A stretch of DNA of 64,000 nucleotides from Sphingobacterium sp. lm-10 (GTDB lineage Bacteria; Bacteroidota; Bacteroidia; Sphingobacteriales; Sphingobacteriaceae). Where the stretch lies: contig NZ_JAMJWC010000001.1 in assembly GCF_023554555.1 (NCBI RefSeq), forward strand, positions 372,001 to 436,000, written 5' to 3'. The position numbers and the translations under genes were made by a program. Positions within the stretch are counted from its first letter, which is position 1; every line of letters begins with the position of its first letter. This document shows, piece by piece, positions 1 through 8,553 of the stretch. The notes under the pieces are model-generated. The model worked only from the letters and a program-made list of their open reading frames with translations. It did no database searches and was not told the DNA's origin.

Positions 1-2
1 GA

Positions 3-404
3 CAGGATGGCGGTAGCGGTACACTATTGGATTATTCGCGATTGGATGGCTCGCTATCTGCTATGGCCACCTACATCACTCGGAAGAATCAACACGTACA
101 TCTCAGTTTGATGGGTTTAGCGGGCAAACCGCTTAGCATGAATTGGTCGGTGCCCGAAATCAATGAAAACATGTTTCACCGATACGTGTATTTTCACGAT
201 GTCACATACTATCAAGCGAATACACAAGGTGCACGGGTGGAATTAGGTTTTAGACAACACTTGAAACGTAAAGATTTTGTACGCCTGCTAGCCACTTGGC
301 AAACGATATCGGCAAGTGATTTGCCTGATTTGGGCAGGCAGACGGCTACCTTGCCGGGCTCCAAAAGGAACTATTTTGCCCTAAGCTTGGCTTACGGTTT
401 TTAA
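3..404 (+). CDS. Outer-membrane beta-barrel protein, C-terminal fragment (gene cut by window edge)
   Basis: The reading frame is open to the left edge, so only the last ~133 residues are present. They alternate polar and hydrophobic residues in strand-like runs (for example ALSLAYGF at the end), and the chain ends in an aromatic Phe, as expected for an outer-membrane barrel substrate of the BAM machinery. The stop lies 12 nt before the di-haem peroxidase gene, so the two are probably co-transcribed. From the pairing I suspect a barrel of the kind found beside MauG proteins in Bacteroidota (DUF6850-like), but this is inference from context and not a domain match. A TTG codon at 27 is not the true start. 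Confidence 0.6.
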   Translation, partial: QDGGSGTLLDYSRLDGSLSAMATYITRKNQHVHLSLMGLAGKPLSMNWSVPEINENMFHRYVYFHDVTYYQANTQGARVELGFRQHLKRKDFVRLLATWQTISASDLPDLGRQTATLPGSKRNYFALSLAYGF

Positions 405-416
405 ATTTTTGATGTG

Positions 417-1574
417 ATGTGGAGTTTGAATAAACGCTTTATCGTCATTTTGTTGTTGTTATCACTGGCACCGGCAGCGGTGGTACTTTCTAGCTTTTTC
501 TCTGAACCAGAATATACATTAGCACAATTACGCGAGCTATATAGTAGTGGAGATGTCAACCAATGGCCTTTGCCGCATATTGATGAAAGCGTGAAGCCTA
601 ATTTCGCAGATATTGGCGTTTTGGGCAAAGTAAGATATCCGATTGATAATCCATTTACAGAGGCCAAGTCCCAATTGGGGAAGCTTTTATTCTTTGATAG
701 ACGATTGTCCGCTTCCAAGCAGATTTCTTGCGCGAGCTGCCACGATCCGCAGCTGGGATTTGGCGATGGTAAGAGTTTGGCGCATGGACATGATCGCCAA
801 GTCGGCAAGCGCAATGCAATGACTTTATACAATGTAGGCCATTATACTTCTTGGATGTGGGATGGCCGTGCGACTTCTTTAGAAGAGCAAGTCTTGATGC
901 CGATTCAGGATCATGTGGAGATGAATATGAACCTGGATTCTATGCTACAGCATATTGACGAGATTAAAGGTTATCGCGCTTATTTTCTGAAGGCTTATGG
1001 TAATGAAGAGGTGAGCATACTCCGTGTGCAGCGGGCATTAGCCACGTATTTGCGTACCATCACGAGTTATCCAACCCGTTTTGATCGCTTCATCGGCGGA
1101 AATAAGGAAGCGCTTAATGATCAAGAATTGTTGGGTTTAAATCTATTTCGTACCAAAGCCCGTTGTATCAATTGCCACAATACGCCTTTGTTTTCAGATA
1201 ATCAATTTCATAATGATGGGCAAGCCTTATATGGTACCCGACAGGAAGATCTCGGACATTATTATGTATCAGGCAAACAGGAAGATGTGGGCGCATTTCG
1301 TACACCATCGTTGCGCAATGTAACGCTAACAGGTCCTTGGATGCACCACGGCAACTTCCCAACATTACGCGATGTGGTGGAGTTATATAATCTTGGCAAT
1401 CCAGCACCCATACAGCGTCGGGTGGTGGTCGATGAAAACCTACGTCCAATACCTTCTCCATTATTAAAAAAATTAGATCTATCCTCTGAAGAAGTGGAGG
1501 CTATAATATCCTTTATGCAGGCATTAAGTGCCCCCGTACAGCAAAGACTAATTACTCCAAAATTACCTCTTTAA
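417..1574 (+). CDS. Di-haem cytochrome c peroxidase / MauG family protein
   Basis: The 385-aa protein has an N-terminal hydrophobic export or anchor segment (about residues 8-28) and two CxxCH haem c attachment sites: CASCH at residues 105-109 and CINCH at 250-254. The motif spacing and the conserved context (KLLFFDRRLS before the first haem, APVR/FRTPSLRNV near the C-terminus) are those of bacterial di-haem peroxidases, which reduce hydrogen peroxide or oxidise protein substrates in the periplasm. I start at the ATG at 417; a GTG lies one codon upstream. It follows the barrel gene by 12 nt. Family assignment is firm. Whether it is a peroxidase or a MauG-type oxidase of a partner protein cannot be told from sequence. 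Confidence 0.9.
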   Translation: MWSLNKRFIVILLLLSLAPAAVVLSSFFSEPEYTLAQLRELYSSGDVNQWPLPHIDESVKPNFADIGVLGKVRYPIDNPFTEAKSQLGKLLFFDRRLSASKQISCASCHDPQLGFGDGKSLAHGHDRQVGKRNAMTLYNVGHYTSWMWDGRATSLEEQVLMPIQDHVEMNMNLDSMLQHIDEIKGYRAYFLKAYGNEEVSILRVQRALATYLRTITSYPTRFDRFIGGNKEALNDQELLGLNLFRTKARCINCHNTPLFSDNQFHNDGQALYGTRQEDLGHYYVSGKQEDVGAFRTPSLRNVTLTGPWMHHGNFPTLRDVVELYNLGNPAPIQRRVVVDENLRPIPSPLLKKLDLSSEEVEAIISFMQALSAPVQQRLITPKLPL

Positions 1575-1648
1575 AAGTTGCTAAGTTTAGCCATGATATC
1601 CGAGTGATGGATCCCACACTTCGAAAACGTGTTGGTCATTAGATTGCT

Positions 1649-1656
1649 TATATTTG
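1649..1656 (+). promoter_or_regulatory. Candidate Bacteroidota -7 promoter element upstream of the RNA helicase
   Basis: TATATTTG fits the TAnnTTTG -7 consensus of the Bacteroidota housekeeping sigma factor. It would give a leader of roughly 135 nt before the helicase start, and long leaders are common for RNA helicase genes. I do not see a clean -33 TTG at the usual spacing, so the call rests on one element. Confidence 0.4.
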
Positions 1657-1798
1657 CAGGGATTTTTGTTCTTATGGATCAGCACGCTGATGAAATACAA
1701 TAGCTATCTTATACGGTTTGGTTTATTGGATATTTTCTTCAAGATATCTGATTTGCCTACATCGATCCTAATTATTTATATTTTTTATAAAAAACCAT

Positions 1799-2938
1799 AT
1801 GTCTTTCGAATCTTTAGGTTTGTCACCTGCGCTATTAAAATTATTGGCGCATCAGCAATACACCCATCCCACTAAGATCCAGGAAACTGCTATTCCTGCC
1901 ATCTTAAATAAAGAAGATGTTCTTGGGATCGCCAAAACAGGATCTGGAAAGACCATTTCTTATGTATTACCACTCTTGATGAATCTGGAGGGAAATCTGG
2001 ATGTAAAGAATCGTCATGCGAATATGCTGATATTGGTACCTACTAGAGAACTGGCTGAGCAGGTGAATACGGTATTTAAAATCTTTAGCTCAGCCTTAGC
2101 ACATCCAGTAAAAACCGTTGCGGTTTACGGGGGCGTTTCTATTAATCCGCAGATGAAGGGTATGCAGGGTGTAAATGTACTTATTGCTACACCGGGCAGG
2201 CTTTTAGAACTTTTGGACAACAATGCAGTACATCTTTCTAGTATTACTACTTTGGTGTTGGACGAGGCCGATAAAATGTTGAATCTAGGATTTAAAGATC
2301 AAATGAATAAGATTTTAAACTATCTACCGGCGAAGCGACAAAATATACTTTTGTCTGCTACCCTAAGTTCTGATTTACAAAGCATCCAGCAGATAGTATT
2401 GTCTAATCCAACAGTAATTAAGATTGAGGAGGATAAAGATTCTTTAGAACTGATTAAACAAACGGCCTATCTTATGCCGTCTGAGAAAAAAGGCCCCTAT
2501 TTGCGCCAGCTTATTCAGCAAAAAGAAATGAACCAGGTATTGGTTTTTGCTTCTTCAGTTTATCAGGTTGACGCCATCGTTAACAAATTGAAAAAGAATG
2601 GTATTGATGCAAAAGCGATCCACAGCAAGAAAAGCCAAGGTGCTAGAACGGAATCATTGGCTCAGTTCAAATCTGGAAATCTAAGAGTGTTGGTTGCAAC
2701 CGACTTAATGGCTAGAGGAATAGATATCAACTTCCTTCCCTTCGTCATCAATTATGAATTGCCTCGGTCTCCAAAAGATTATATTCACCGCATCGGACGG
2801 ACTGGTCGAGCAGAGCAACATGGAGAAGCAATCGCACTGCTAACGCAACATGAACTACAGCATTTTGAGGTTATTCAGAAAAAAATGGGAAAAAGGGTAG
2901 AATTAATTGATATCGAAAGACCGATTAAATCAAACTAA
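1799..2938 (+). CDS. DEAD-box ATP-dependent RNA helicase (RhlE-like)
   Basis: The 379-aa protein is a minimal two-domain superfamily 2 helicase with little C-terminal tail. Visible motifs in order are the Q motif region near residues 25-30, Walker A AKTGSGKT (45-52), PTREL (81-85), TPGR (131-134), DEAD (155-158), SAT (186-188), ARGID (306-310) and HRIGRTGR (331-338). All catalytic motifs are intact, so it should unwind RNA duplexes using ATP, in ribosome assembly or mRNA turnover. The lack of a basic C-terminal extension resembles RhlE-type proteins. It stands alone, convergent with the phosphoesterase gene. The start at 1799 leads straight into the usual F-x(n)-GLS beginning of the family. 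Confidence 0.92.
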   Translation: MSFESLGLSPALLKLLAHQQYTHPTKIQETAIPAILNKEDVLGIAKTGSGKTISYVLPLLMNLEGNLDVKNRHANMLILVPTRELAEQVNTVFKIFSSALAHPVKTVAVYGGVSINPQMKGMQGVNVLIATPGRLLELLDNNAVHLSSITTLVLDEADKMLNLGFKDQMNKILNYLPAKRQNILLSATLSSDLQSIQQIVLSNPTVIKIEEDKDSLELIKQTAYLMPSEKKGPYLRQLIQQKEMNQVLVFASSVYQVDAIVNKLKKNGIDAKAIHSKKSQGARTESLAQFKSGNLRVLVATDLMARGIDINFLPFVINYELPRSPKDYIHRIGRTGRAEQHGEAIALLTQHELQHFEVIQKKMGKRVELIDIERPIKSN

Positions 2939-3344
2939 GCTGTCGTTGACGCTACCGAAAAACAGGTTACATGATTTATCACATAGCAATAATTAATTGG
3001 CATTATTTTACAAGATCATATAACCCCCACATAACCTGTAATGGTAAGGCTTCACTGTTTTTTTAAGAAATTTATATTGTAATCTTCCCTAAAAACAGCT
3101 ATAGTTATTTGTGTAGATTTATAATAGCTTGTATTCATTCCTCCTTTCAAGCTTTCGATCGTGATTCATGAATGTTTTGTTGAAATTCCAGCGAAGAGGG
3201 TACAAATAGATTAAAGTTCTTTTTGCATGCTAATTCAAACTATAACCTCTTCTAAAATTAATCACCGTTTATCAAACCCAATTATGAAAAATGTAGAAAT
3301 GACAGAAGCTATTGGCGCGTAACCCGCAGCTTCCTGTCATTCGG
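2939..3344. other. Convergent intergenic region
   Basis: This 406-bp AT-rich stretch lies between the ends of the helicase and the phosphoesterase genes. The only structure I can support is the hairpin at 3298-3341. A 12-codon ORF (3284-3322, plus strand) overlaps the hairpin and is not credible as a gene. Nothing else was recognised. Confidence 0.5.
3298..3341 (-). terminator. Stem-loop just after the phosphoesterase stop codon
   Basis: AATGACAGAAGCT (3298-3310) pairs with AGCTTCCTGTCATT (3328-3341) with a single bulged base around a 17-nt loop. It sits 3 nt beyond the stop codon at 3345 of the minus-strand gene, where a terminator would be expected, and may serve the convergent helicase too. 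The run of T after the stem on the minus strand is weak. Confidence 0.55.
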
Positions 3345-5327
3345 CTATCGCATCGAATAGGTAAATGTTTTTGGCCGTTCCATGGATTCGCTATATGTGT
3401 TGCCAAACCGATCGGTGACCTTGATTTGCAAAGTGGTATTCGCTGCTGAAGTCTTTACTTTAAACATGTGTGAGGTATTTGCCGCATCGAAGGTCGGTGT
3501 TGCATTCACATTGAGGCGACGCATAGCATAAGAAATAATCTGAAGGGGATCATACGAAGAAACCCGTTGTACGGCTAGAGATCTGCCATTCTCCGTGACC
3601 GACACGGTCCACTTGGGATCGTAACCCCACACATTGATCAATACCTCATTGTTTTTATTGGCATTGGCAAAGTTGGCGGCATATTGGGGTACCAAGGCAC
3701 GAAATGTGGCATTGGCGGCTGGCGCATGTGTGGCTGCCGTAATTTGCACTTCATTCAGGTCATACGAGCGGAATTGGTATTCGGGCGCATAGCCGATGGA
3801 CTTGTATTTCCAGGCGATATCGCTACCGTTCATCTCCCATATGCCATACCCACCCGGACTACCATCAGGCGCAATGTGATTGTCGGAATAGCCCGGCCGG
3901 CCGGTCCACCACCAAGTTCCCGACAGCGCGGCGATGTTATGCTCCATCAATTTATCATTGCGTAGTACGCGGTAGTTTACATGCGTATGGCCAGTAAGAA
4001 CGTGCACTTCATCGTACCGATCGAGCAAGGAAATGAGCTGCTGCGCATTGCTGGTGCGGAAGTTGGGCGTGTTGCCCTGCTCCGTAGGAGCATGGTGCAA
4101 TTGGATGTGTGTCGAGAGAACAATAGGTGTGGTGGTGGATACCGATGCAAGATCTTTAGCGAGCCACTCCAATTGGTTTTCCGTGATTTTGGCGTTGTAA
4201 TTTCGGCTTCCAACCGTGCCGAATGTGCCTCCATCATTGATGTACTCGATATTATCGAGTACGACATAATGTACCTTCCCGAGATTGAATGAGTAGTAGG
4301 TTGGGCCGAGAATTCTCCGGTAGGCGTTTTCGGCCATCCAATCGTTAGAAAAATAAGGATCATTATCGTGGTTGCCGATCGTATTGAATACAGGAGCCTG
4401 TAGGTTGCTCATCTGCTGGACATACTCAGGAAGCATAAAACTATTGCTGTACCAGTAAGTTTCCCAAGTCTGATCACCTAAAGTCAAAGCATAGACCTGT
4501 TTTCCTTCCGATTTCAGGCGAGCGATCTGCTGATTGACATCTGACATAAAACCACTTTGAAATTGACTCAAATCGCTGTTTCTGTTCGCAAGATGCATAT
4601 CGGCCAGTGCCAAGATCACATGATTTTCATTGTTCATGGCTTTTAATTCAAAGTCGCGGGTGTCGATTATTTCGGGATTAGACATTACAAATTGATAGAA
4701 TTTTGGAGCCTGATTTACCGTTTCGGTTACTTCGTGGTTTGCGGGAATCGAAATGAAAACATATCCAGTCCGCTTGGTTGAGCTAAGGTAGTATACGCCC
4801 TGTGCGTCAGTGACAGTTACGTCGTACCCATCAGAAACCACCACATTAGCAAGCCCTTGCCCAGCAATATGGACGATGCCCTTAATATTTTTCCCATCTT
4901 GGTTTGGAATGTCTGCACGAAGCACATAGTTGAACTGCGCGCTACCTATGGGATAGGGTGTGTTGCCGCGCAGGACGCTTAAGCGGTAATTGATTGGTTT
5001 TAAGTCGGTGGGGAAGGTGACCCGGCCATCTAAAATAGCCACCGTTACACTTTGTTGCCCTTGTTCTACGGGCTCCAATTGCAAGATGTCTCCCTGCTGG
5101 TAGCCTGTGCCCGGAAGGGATATCGCTTTGCCACGCTCAATATCCCATACTGCCGCAATCGAGGCCTTAAAATCAATGCCATTAGGGTTTTCTTCTGTCG
5201 ATATCTCCTCATTAATCGGCTCGAGCTTGTTCTTGCTACAGGAGTTGGCCAATAGCGTCAGTAGAACAAGAAGGCTCAAGACCCGGCTGAATGTGCGGTA
5301 GTTCGCGGGAAAGTTTGGTTTATTCAT
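3345..5327 (-). CDS. Calcineurin-like metallophosphoesterase lipoprotein
   Basis: The 660-aa protein has a lipoprotein signal ending in LLANSC with lipid Cys30, so it should be anchored to the periplasmic or outer-surface membrane. An N-terminal Ig-like region (about 140-230) of the metallophosphatase-N type precedes a dinuclear-metal phosphoesterase core: D243-x-H245, G284-D285, G318-N-H-D321, H407 and G446-H-T-H449. These cover the metal ligands of the fold. A C-terminal domain of ~170 residues follows, as in other Bacteroidota calcineurin-like proteins. It is the last gene of the sigma/FecR/SusCD locus, which implies it acts on the imported compound, presumably a phosphoester. The exact substrate cannot be read. 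Confidence 0.88.
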   Translation of the reverse strand: MNKPNFPANYRTFSRVLSLLVLLTLLANSCSKNKLEPINEEISTEENPNGIDFKASIAAVWDIERGKAISLPGTGYQQGDILQLEPVEQGQQSVTVAILDGRVTFPTDLKPINYRLSVLRGNTPYPIGSAQFNYVLRADIPNQDGKNIKGIVHIAGQGLANVVVSDGYDVTVTDAQGVYYLSSTKRTGYVFISIPANHEVTETVNQAPKFYQFVMSNPEIIDTRDFELKAMNNENHVILALADMHLANRNSDLSQFQSGFMSDVNQQIARLKSEGKQVYALTLGDQTWETYWYSNSFMLPEYVQQMSNLQAPVFNTIGNHDNDPYFSNDWMAENAYRRILGPTYYSFNLGKVHYVVLDNIEYINDGGTFGTVGSRNYNAKITENQLEWLAKDLASVSTTTPIVLSTHIQLHHAPTEQGNTPNFRTSNAQQLISLLDRYDEVHVLTGHTHVNYRVLRNDKLMEHNIAALSGTWWWTGRPGYSDNHIAPDGSPGGYGIWEMNGSDIAWKYKSIGYAPEYQFRSYDLNEVQITAATHAPAANATFRALVPQYAANFANANKNNEVLINVWGYDPKWTVSVTENGRSLAVQRVSSYDPLQIISYAMRRLNVNATPTFDAANTSHMFKVKTSAANTTLQIKVTDRFGNTYSESMERPKTFTYSMR

Positions 5328-5383
5328 GTGCGTTGTTATCGTATTATGATTGTATCTAAAAACGATGCATGCTCAAAAAAAAA

Positions 5384-5470
5384 CGTCAGCGCGAGGAGGT
5401 TAAGACAGAGCGATCTATATTGGTATAGTTTAAGATCGCTTCGTTGTCATTCTTCCGCCTCGCGATGACG
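5384..5470. repeat. REP-like imperfect palindromic repeat
   Basis: CGTCAGCGCGAGGAGG (5384-5399) and CCGCCTCGCGATGACG (5455-5470) are complementary at 14 of 16 positions, and an inner pair AGCGATCT (5409-5416) / AGATCGCT (5433-5440) is perfect. The arms resemble the widespread dispersed palindrome beginning CGTCATTGCGAGG, seen in many bacterial genomes. It lies between the DUF5689 gene and the phosphoesterase gene. I found no second copy in this window, so dispersal is not shown here. Confidence 0.6.
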
Positions 5471-5506
5471 ATGATAATGGACTAGTTAGACACGCTCCAT
5501 TTTATT

Positions 5507-7054
5507 TTAATCCACTTGTTGGGTCACGCCTGTTCCGGTAGATAGTACACTGGCAGGTGCCTGTTTGCTTAGCGGCTGTGGGTAATAGCTTCTCGCTACC
5601 TCCCAAGTACGGGTGGTGGCATTGAATACACCGCCGAGCTTGATGAAGAAACCAACATTAGCCGGTACAAAGTGTGGAACGCGATATTGATTGCTGCCCA
5701 TAGAGAAGAATGGCTGTGGCGCCAAAGTCTCGGGATGAAAACGATTGTAATGATCATTGTTCGGGATTCGGTATCCAAGATTTGCGACCGAGTCAATGAC
5801 GGTGGCCGTACCTAAGCCTCCAAACATCACTACATCTAGTGGTACCGAAGCTTCGTTGATATTGGTGCCTACAAATAGCGCCATACCACTTGCATTACCG
5901 CTATTCGCCAAGATGTTTGCATTGGCATCCCCCAATCCATCACCCCCAGAAGAAGTGTACGGAATAGCCCGCACCCAATTTAACTCAGCTAATGTTGTGG
6001 AGTTTGCACCACTAATGCGTTTTTGATGTCCACCGACATAAAAGAATTCCCCTTTCTTGACCGATCCTTCTGTCAAATTGAATTTTAGGGTACGCGCACC
6101 ACCGGTAGACCATCCTGCGCCCGGTGCGGCACCGGCATTGGGTTGGTTTGCTCCGGCATTGTTGGTCGTGACCACCGCAAAAGGAATTTCAGCAAAGTTG
6201 ATATCGGCATTGGCCATCAATTGAATATACTCATAGTTGCCATCACCACCTTCTGGATCTGGGCAGTACCCTGTAAAGATCAATGGCATATCACCAAGGT
6301 CTCCCGGAATGACCGGATCAGAAGTATCTTCGATATGTGCTTCTGAAAATGGCCATACCGCCATCAATCCATCTGCATCGCCTAACAATATACCTTTTAC
6401 ATTCAGATTGCGTGGTACAGGCAGTGTGGCATAGTTTGCCGTAGGCAATGTTCGGATTACAAGAGTATCCGCGCCGTTGATTATTTTCTTTGCGCCCACG
6501 AAGCTGTCTCCTCCCACTGGGGTAGGAACTACTTCTGCGCCACCGATCTGCACAAATGTGCCTTCGTATTCATGCGGACGTTGGTTGATCGCCGATGCAG
6601 ATACTTGTCTGATCGCTACGGTCGGCACATGGGCGACTACTTCAAGGTCGCCTGTGCGTAGTCCGTCTAGGTACAAGAATGTTTCGCGGCGTAGCGTCTT
6701 GCCACTGATGTTAATGCGTAGGGAGTCGCCAATGCGGTAATCTGTGACACCGTCGCCGACCTTTAGCGCGATGCCGTGCAATTTATTGCCTCGTTGCAGC
6801 TGTTGTACAATTAGCATGCCTTCGGGAACATTGCCCGATTGTACATCCGATATCACCACACCGGTGGTCCATTGTGCTTCATTCACAGATTCAACAGTAA
6901 CCTCCACGTCATTGCCTTTATGAACGGCGCGGAGATCTTGGATGGTGATATAGGGGCTAAGTGTCCCCAATATATGATCCCTGTTTTCGCAGGCGGTAAA
7001 TACCGTGATCAATCCCAGTGCGATGAATAGAATGCTATAGCTTAACTTTTTCAT
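5507..7054 (-). CDS. DUF5689-type surface lipoprotein of the SusCD locus
   Basis: This 515-aa protein starts with a lipoprotein signal (VFTAC, lipid Cys22). Residues ~35-245 look like the OB-fold-like DUF5689 domain, with the typical theme of a GDSLRI segment followed by an EGTFVQI segment. A C-terminal lamin-tail-like region (about 255-510) contains strands and several Gly/Asn-rich loops. Such proteins are usually encoded beside SusC/SusD and are taken to be accessory surface proteins that bind the ligand. It sits 31 nt downstream of susD in the same direction. No catalytic motif is visible. The domain name is from memory of the family. Confidence 0.7.
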   Translation of the reverse strand: MKKLSYSILFIALGLITVFTACENRDHILGTLSPYITIQDLRAVHKGNDVEVTVESVNEAQWTTGVVISDVQSGNVPEGMLIVQQLQRGNKLHGIALKVGDGVTDYRIGDSLRINISGKTLRRETFLYLDGLRTGDLEVVAHVPTVAIRQVSASAINQRPHEYEGTFVQIGGAEVVPTPVGGDSFVGAKKIINGADTLVIRTLPTANYATLPVPRNLNVKGILLGDADGLMAVWPFSEAHIEDTSDPVIPGDLGDMPLIFTGYCPDPEGGDGNYEYIQLMANADINFAEIPFAVVTTNNAGANQPNAGAAPGAGWSTGGARTLKFNLTEGSVKKGEFFYVGGHQKRISGANSTTLAELNWVRAIPYTSSGGDGLGDANANILANSGNASGMALFVGTNINEASVPLDVVMFGGLGTATVIDSVANLGYRIPNNDHYNRFHPETLAPQPFFSMGSNQYRVPHFVPANVGFFIKLGGVFNATTRTWEVARSYYPQPLSKQAPASVLSTGTGVTQQVD

Positions 7055-7085
7055 TTTCTAAGTTGGATTATTAGTGCGTATTCGA

Positions 7086-8540
7086 TTAGGGTTTCTGCCA
7101 CCATACCGGTGTATTGATATTATCCGGCCCTTGCGCGGCTACTGCTTGTTGGTAATTTGCTCGGTTGGCATTTTGCACGTATACCGGGTAATTGAGTCGT
7201 ACGGGCATTTTTCCCCCGTTAAGATGTCCCGATCCAATTGGGAGCACGGGGTGACCCGTACGGCGGTATTCAAACCAAGATTGCATATCTGTAAAGAACA
7301 GTGCATAGTATTTTTGCAAATGGATAAGCTCCATTTTCTGAAACTCATCGAAACTATCATCCCAGCTAGTCAGCTCGGTGGATAGGTAGAACGAGGGTAC
7401 TTGGTGTCCCCATAGTTGGATTCCGGCTATAGTACCGCGCTCGTAGTATTCTCGGGCTGAGCCAGTGGAAATGTATCCTTTAATAGCTGCTTCTGCTAAG
7501 ATGAACTGTAGTTCGCCGTAATTCAAGATGTTGCCCAACAAGGGATGGGACATTAGGCCAGTGCTTAACGCAGACCCTTGTACCGGAGGCTGGCCGATCG
7601 GGTATCCACTTGGTACGCCAAAATAATCTCCATTGGCGAGTGATGCCCAAGTTACGATGCGTGGATCACTGCGCTCATTGAGTTTGTCGATAAAGAAGCT
7701 GGCTGATCTTGGGCCATACCAATCGGCATTTCGCCAAGTAGCGAAAGGGGATACGTAGGGTGATATACCCGTCCACATTAAGATAGCAGAGTCATCATTA
7801 CTTTGCATAATAGGGTATCGGATGGGATCGTCTTCGACGATTTTTTTGATGATAGCAGCAGTATTGAGTTCTGTTTTATGCGCTAGGCGCAGCGCCAATC
7901 GTAGGTACAGGGAATTTCCAAAAAGGCGCCATTTGTACATGTGCCCATTAAAAACGGGATCTGCATCTGCATTTATTCTTTTTTCAAAACTTAGACCATT
8001 CAGCAAGGTATTGGCCTCTTCCAGCTTCTCAAAGAGCGATACATAGATCGCTTCCTGCCTGTCGAATGCGGGTTGTACGTAGTTTGAATCACGGCCTAAC
8101 AACGCTTGGGAATAGGGGATGTCGCCATAGATATCCGTCAGGATGGAAAATAGCCATACTTCTGAAATCTGCGCTATCGCTTTGTATTCCGGTTGATTGA
8201 GCTCATCTGCATACTCATAGATATCACGAAAGTTGCGCAGTTGCACATAGAGGTTATTCCACATATGATCTGCTTCGTTGGTGCGGATATCGTACCTAAA
8301 TATGCGTCCGTCCCCGTCACCCATATTCACTGTCACCTGCATTAGCTCGTTGGTGATACGCTGGCTACGGCTCATGTTGGCACTCACCGATTTCGTTAAA
8401 GCAGGAGCGAGAAGGTTCTCGGGTTGCACTCGCGGGCTCGTATTTGGATTGGTGTTGATTTCTTGAAAATCGGTGTTGCACGAGGTAAAGATAGCCGAGC
8501 AAACGACTCCTAGAAATAGTATTGTTTTAAGATTTTTCAT
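7086..8540 (-). CDS. SusD/RagB-family nutrient-binding outer-membrane lipoprotein
   Basis: A 484-aa SusD homologue of the SusD-like_2 subgroup. I choose the ATG at 8540 because it gives a clean lipoprotein signal (IFTSC, lipid Cys21) and a 13-nt gap from susC; an upstream ATG at 8564 would overlap susC. Helix-rich TPR-like repeats and the typical AEVWLFSILTDIYGDIPYSQ-type segment are present (here QISEVWLFSILTDIYGDIPY, residues ~108-127). The protein caps the SusC channel and binds substrate at the cell surface. The ligand is unknown, but the downstream phosphoesterase suggests a phosphorylated compound. Confidence 0.9.
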   Translation of the reverse strand: MKNLKTILFLGVVCSAIFTSCNTDFQEINTNPNTSPRVQPENLLAPALTKSVSANMSRSQRITNELMQVTVNMGDGDGRIFRYDIRTNEADHMWNNLYVQLRNFRDIYEYADELNQPEYKAIAQISEVWLFSILTDIYGDIPYSQALLGRDSNYVQPAFDRQEAIYVSLFEKLEEANTLLNGLSFEKRINADADPVFNGHMYKWRLFGNSLYLRLALRLAHKTELNTAAIIKKIVEDDPIRYPIMQSNDDSAILMWTGISPYVSPFATWRNADWYGPRSASFFIDKLNERSDPRIVTWASLANGDYFGVPSGYPIGQPPVQGSALSTGLMSHPLLGNILNYGELQFILAEAAIKGYISTGSAREYYERGTIAGIQLWGHQVPSFYLSTELTSWDDSFDEFQKMELIHLQKYYALFFTDMQSWFEYRRTGHPVLPIGSGHLNGGKMPVRLNYPVYVQNANRANYQQAVAAQGPDNINTPVWWQKP

Positions 8541-8553
8541 TGTTAGGATGATA

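Noticed and set aside
1654-1875. 73-codon plus-strand ORF ahead of the helicase
   Set aside because: It overlaps the helicase start in another frame, its composition is biased by AT-rich leader sequence, and it has no recognisable domain.
3284-3322. 12-codon ORF overlapping the hairpin after the phosphoesterase gene
   Set aside because: It has no downstream gene in its direction to regulate and no promoter; the hairpin is better explained as a terminator.
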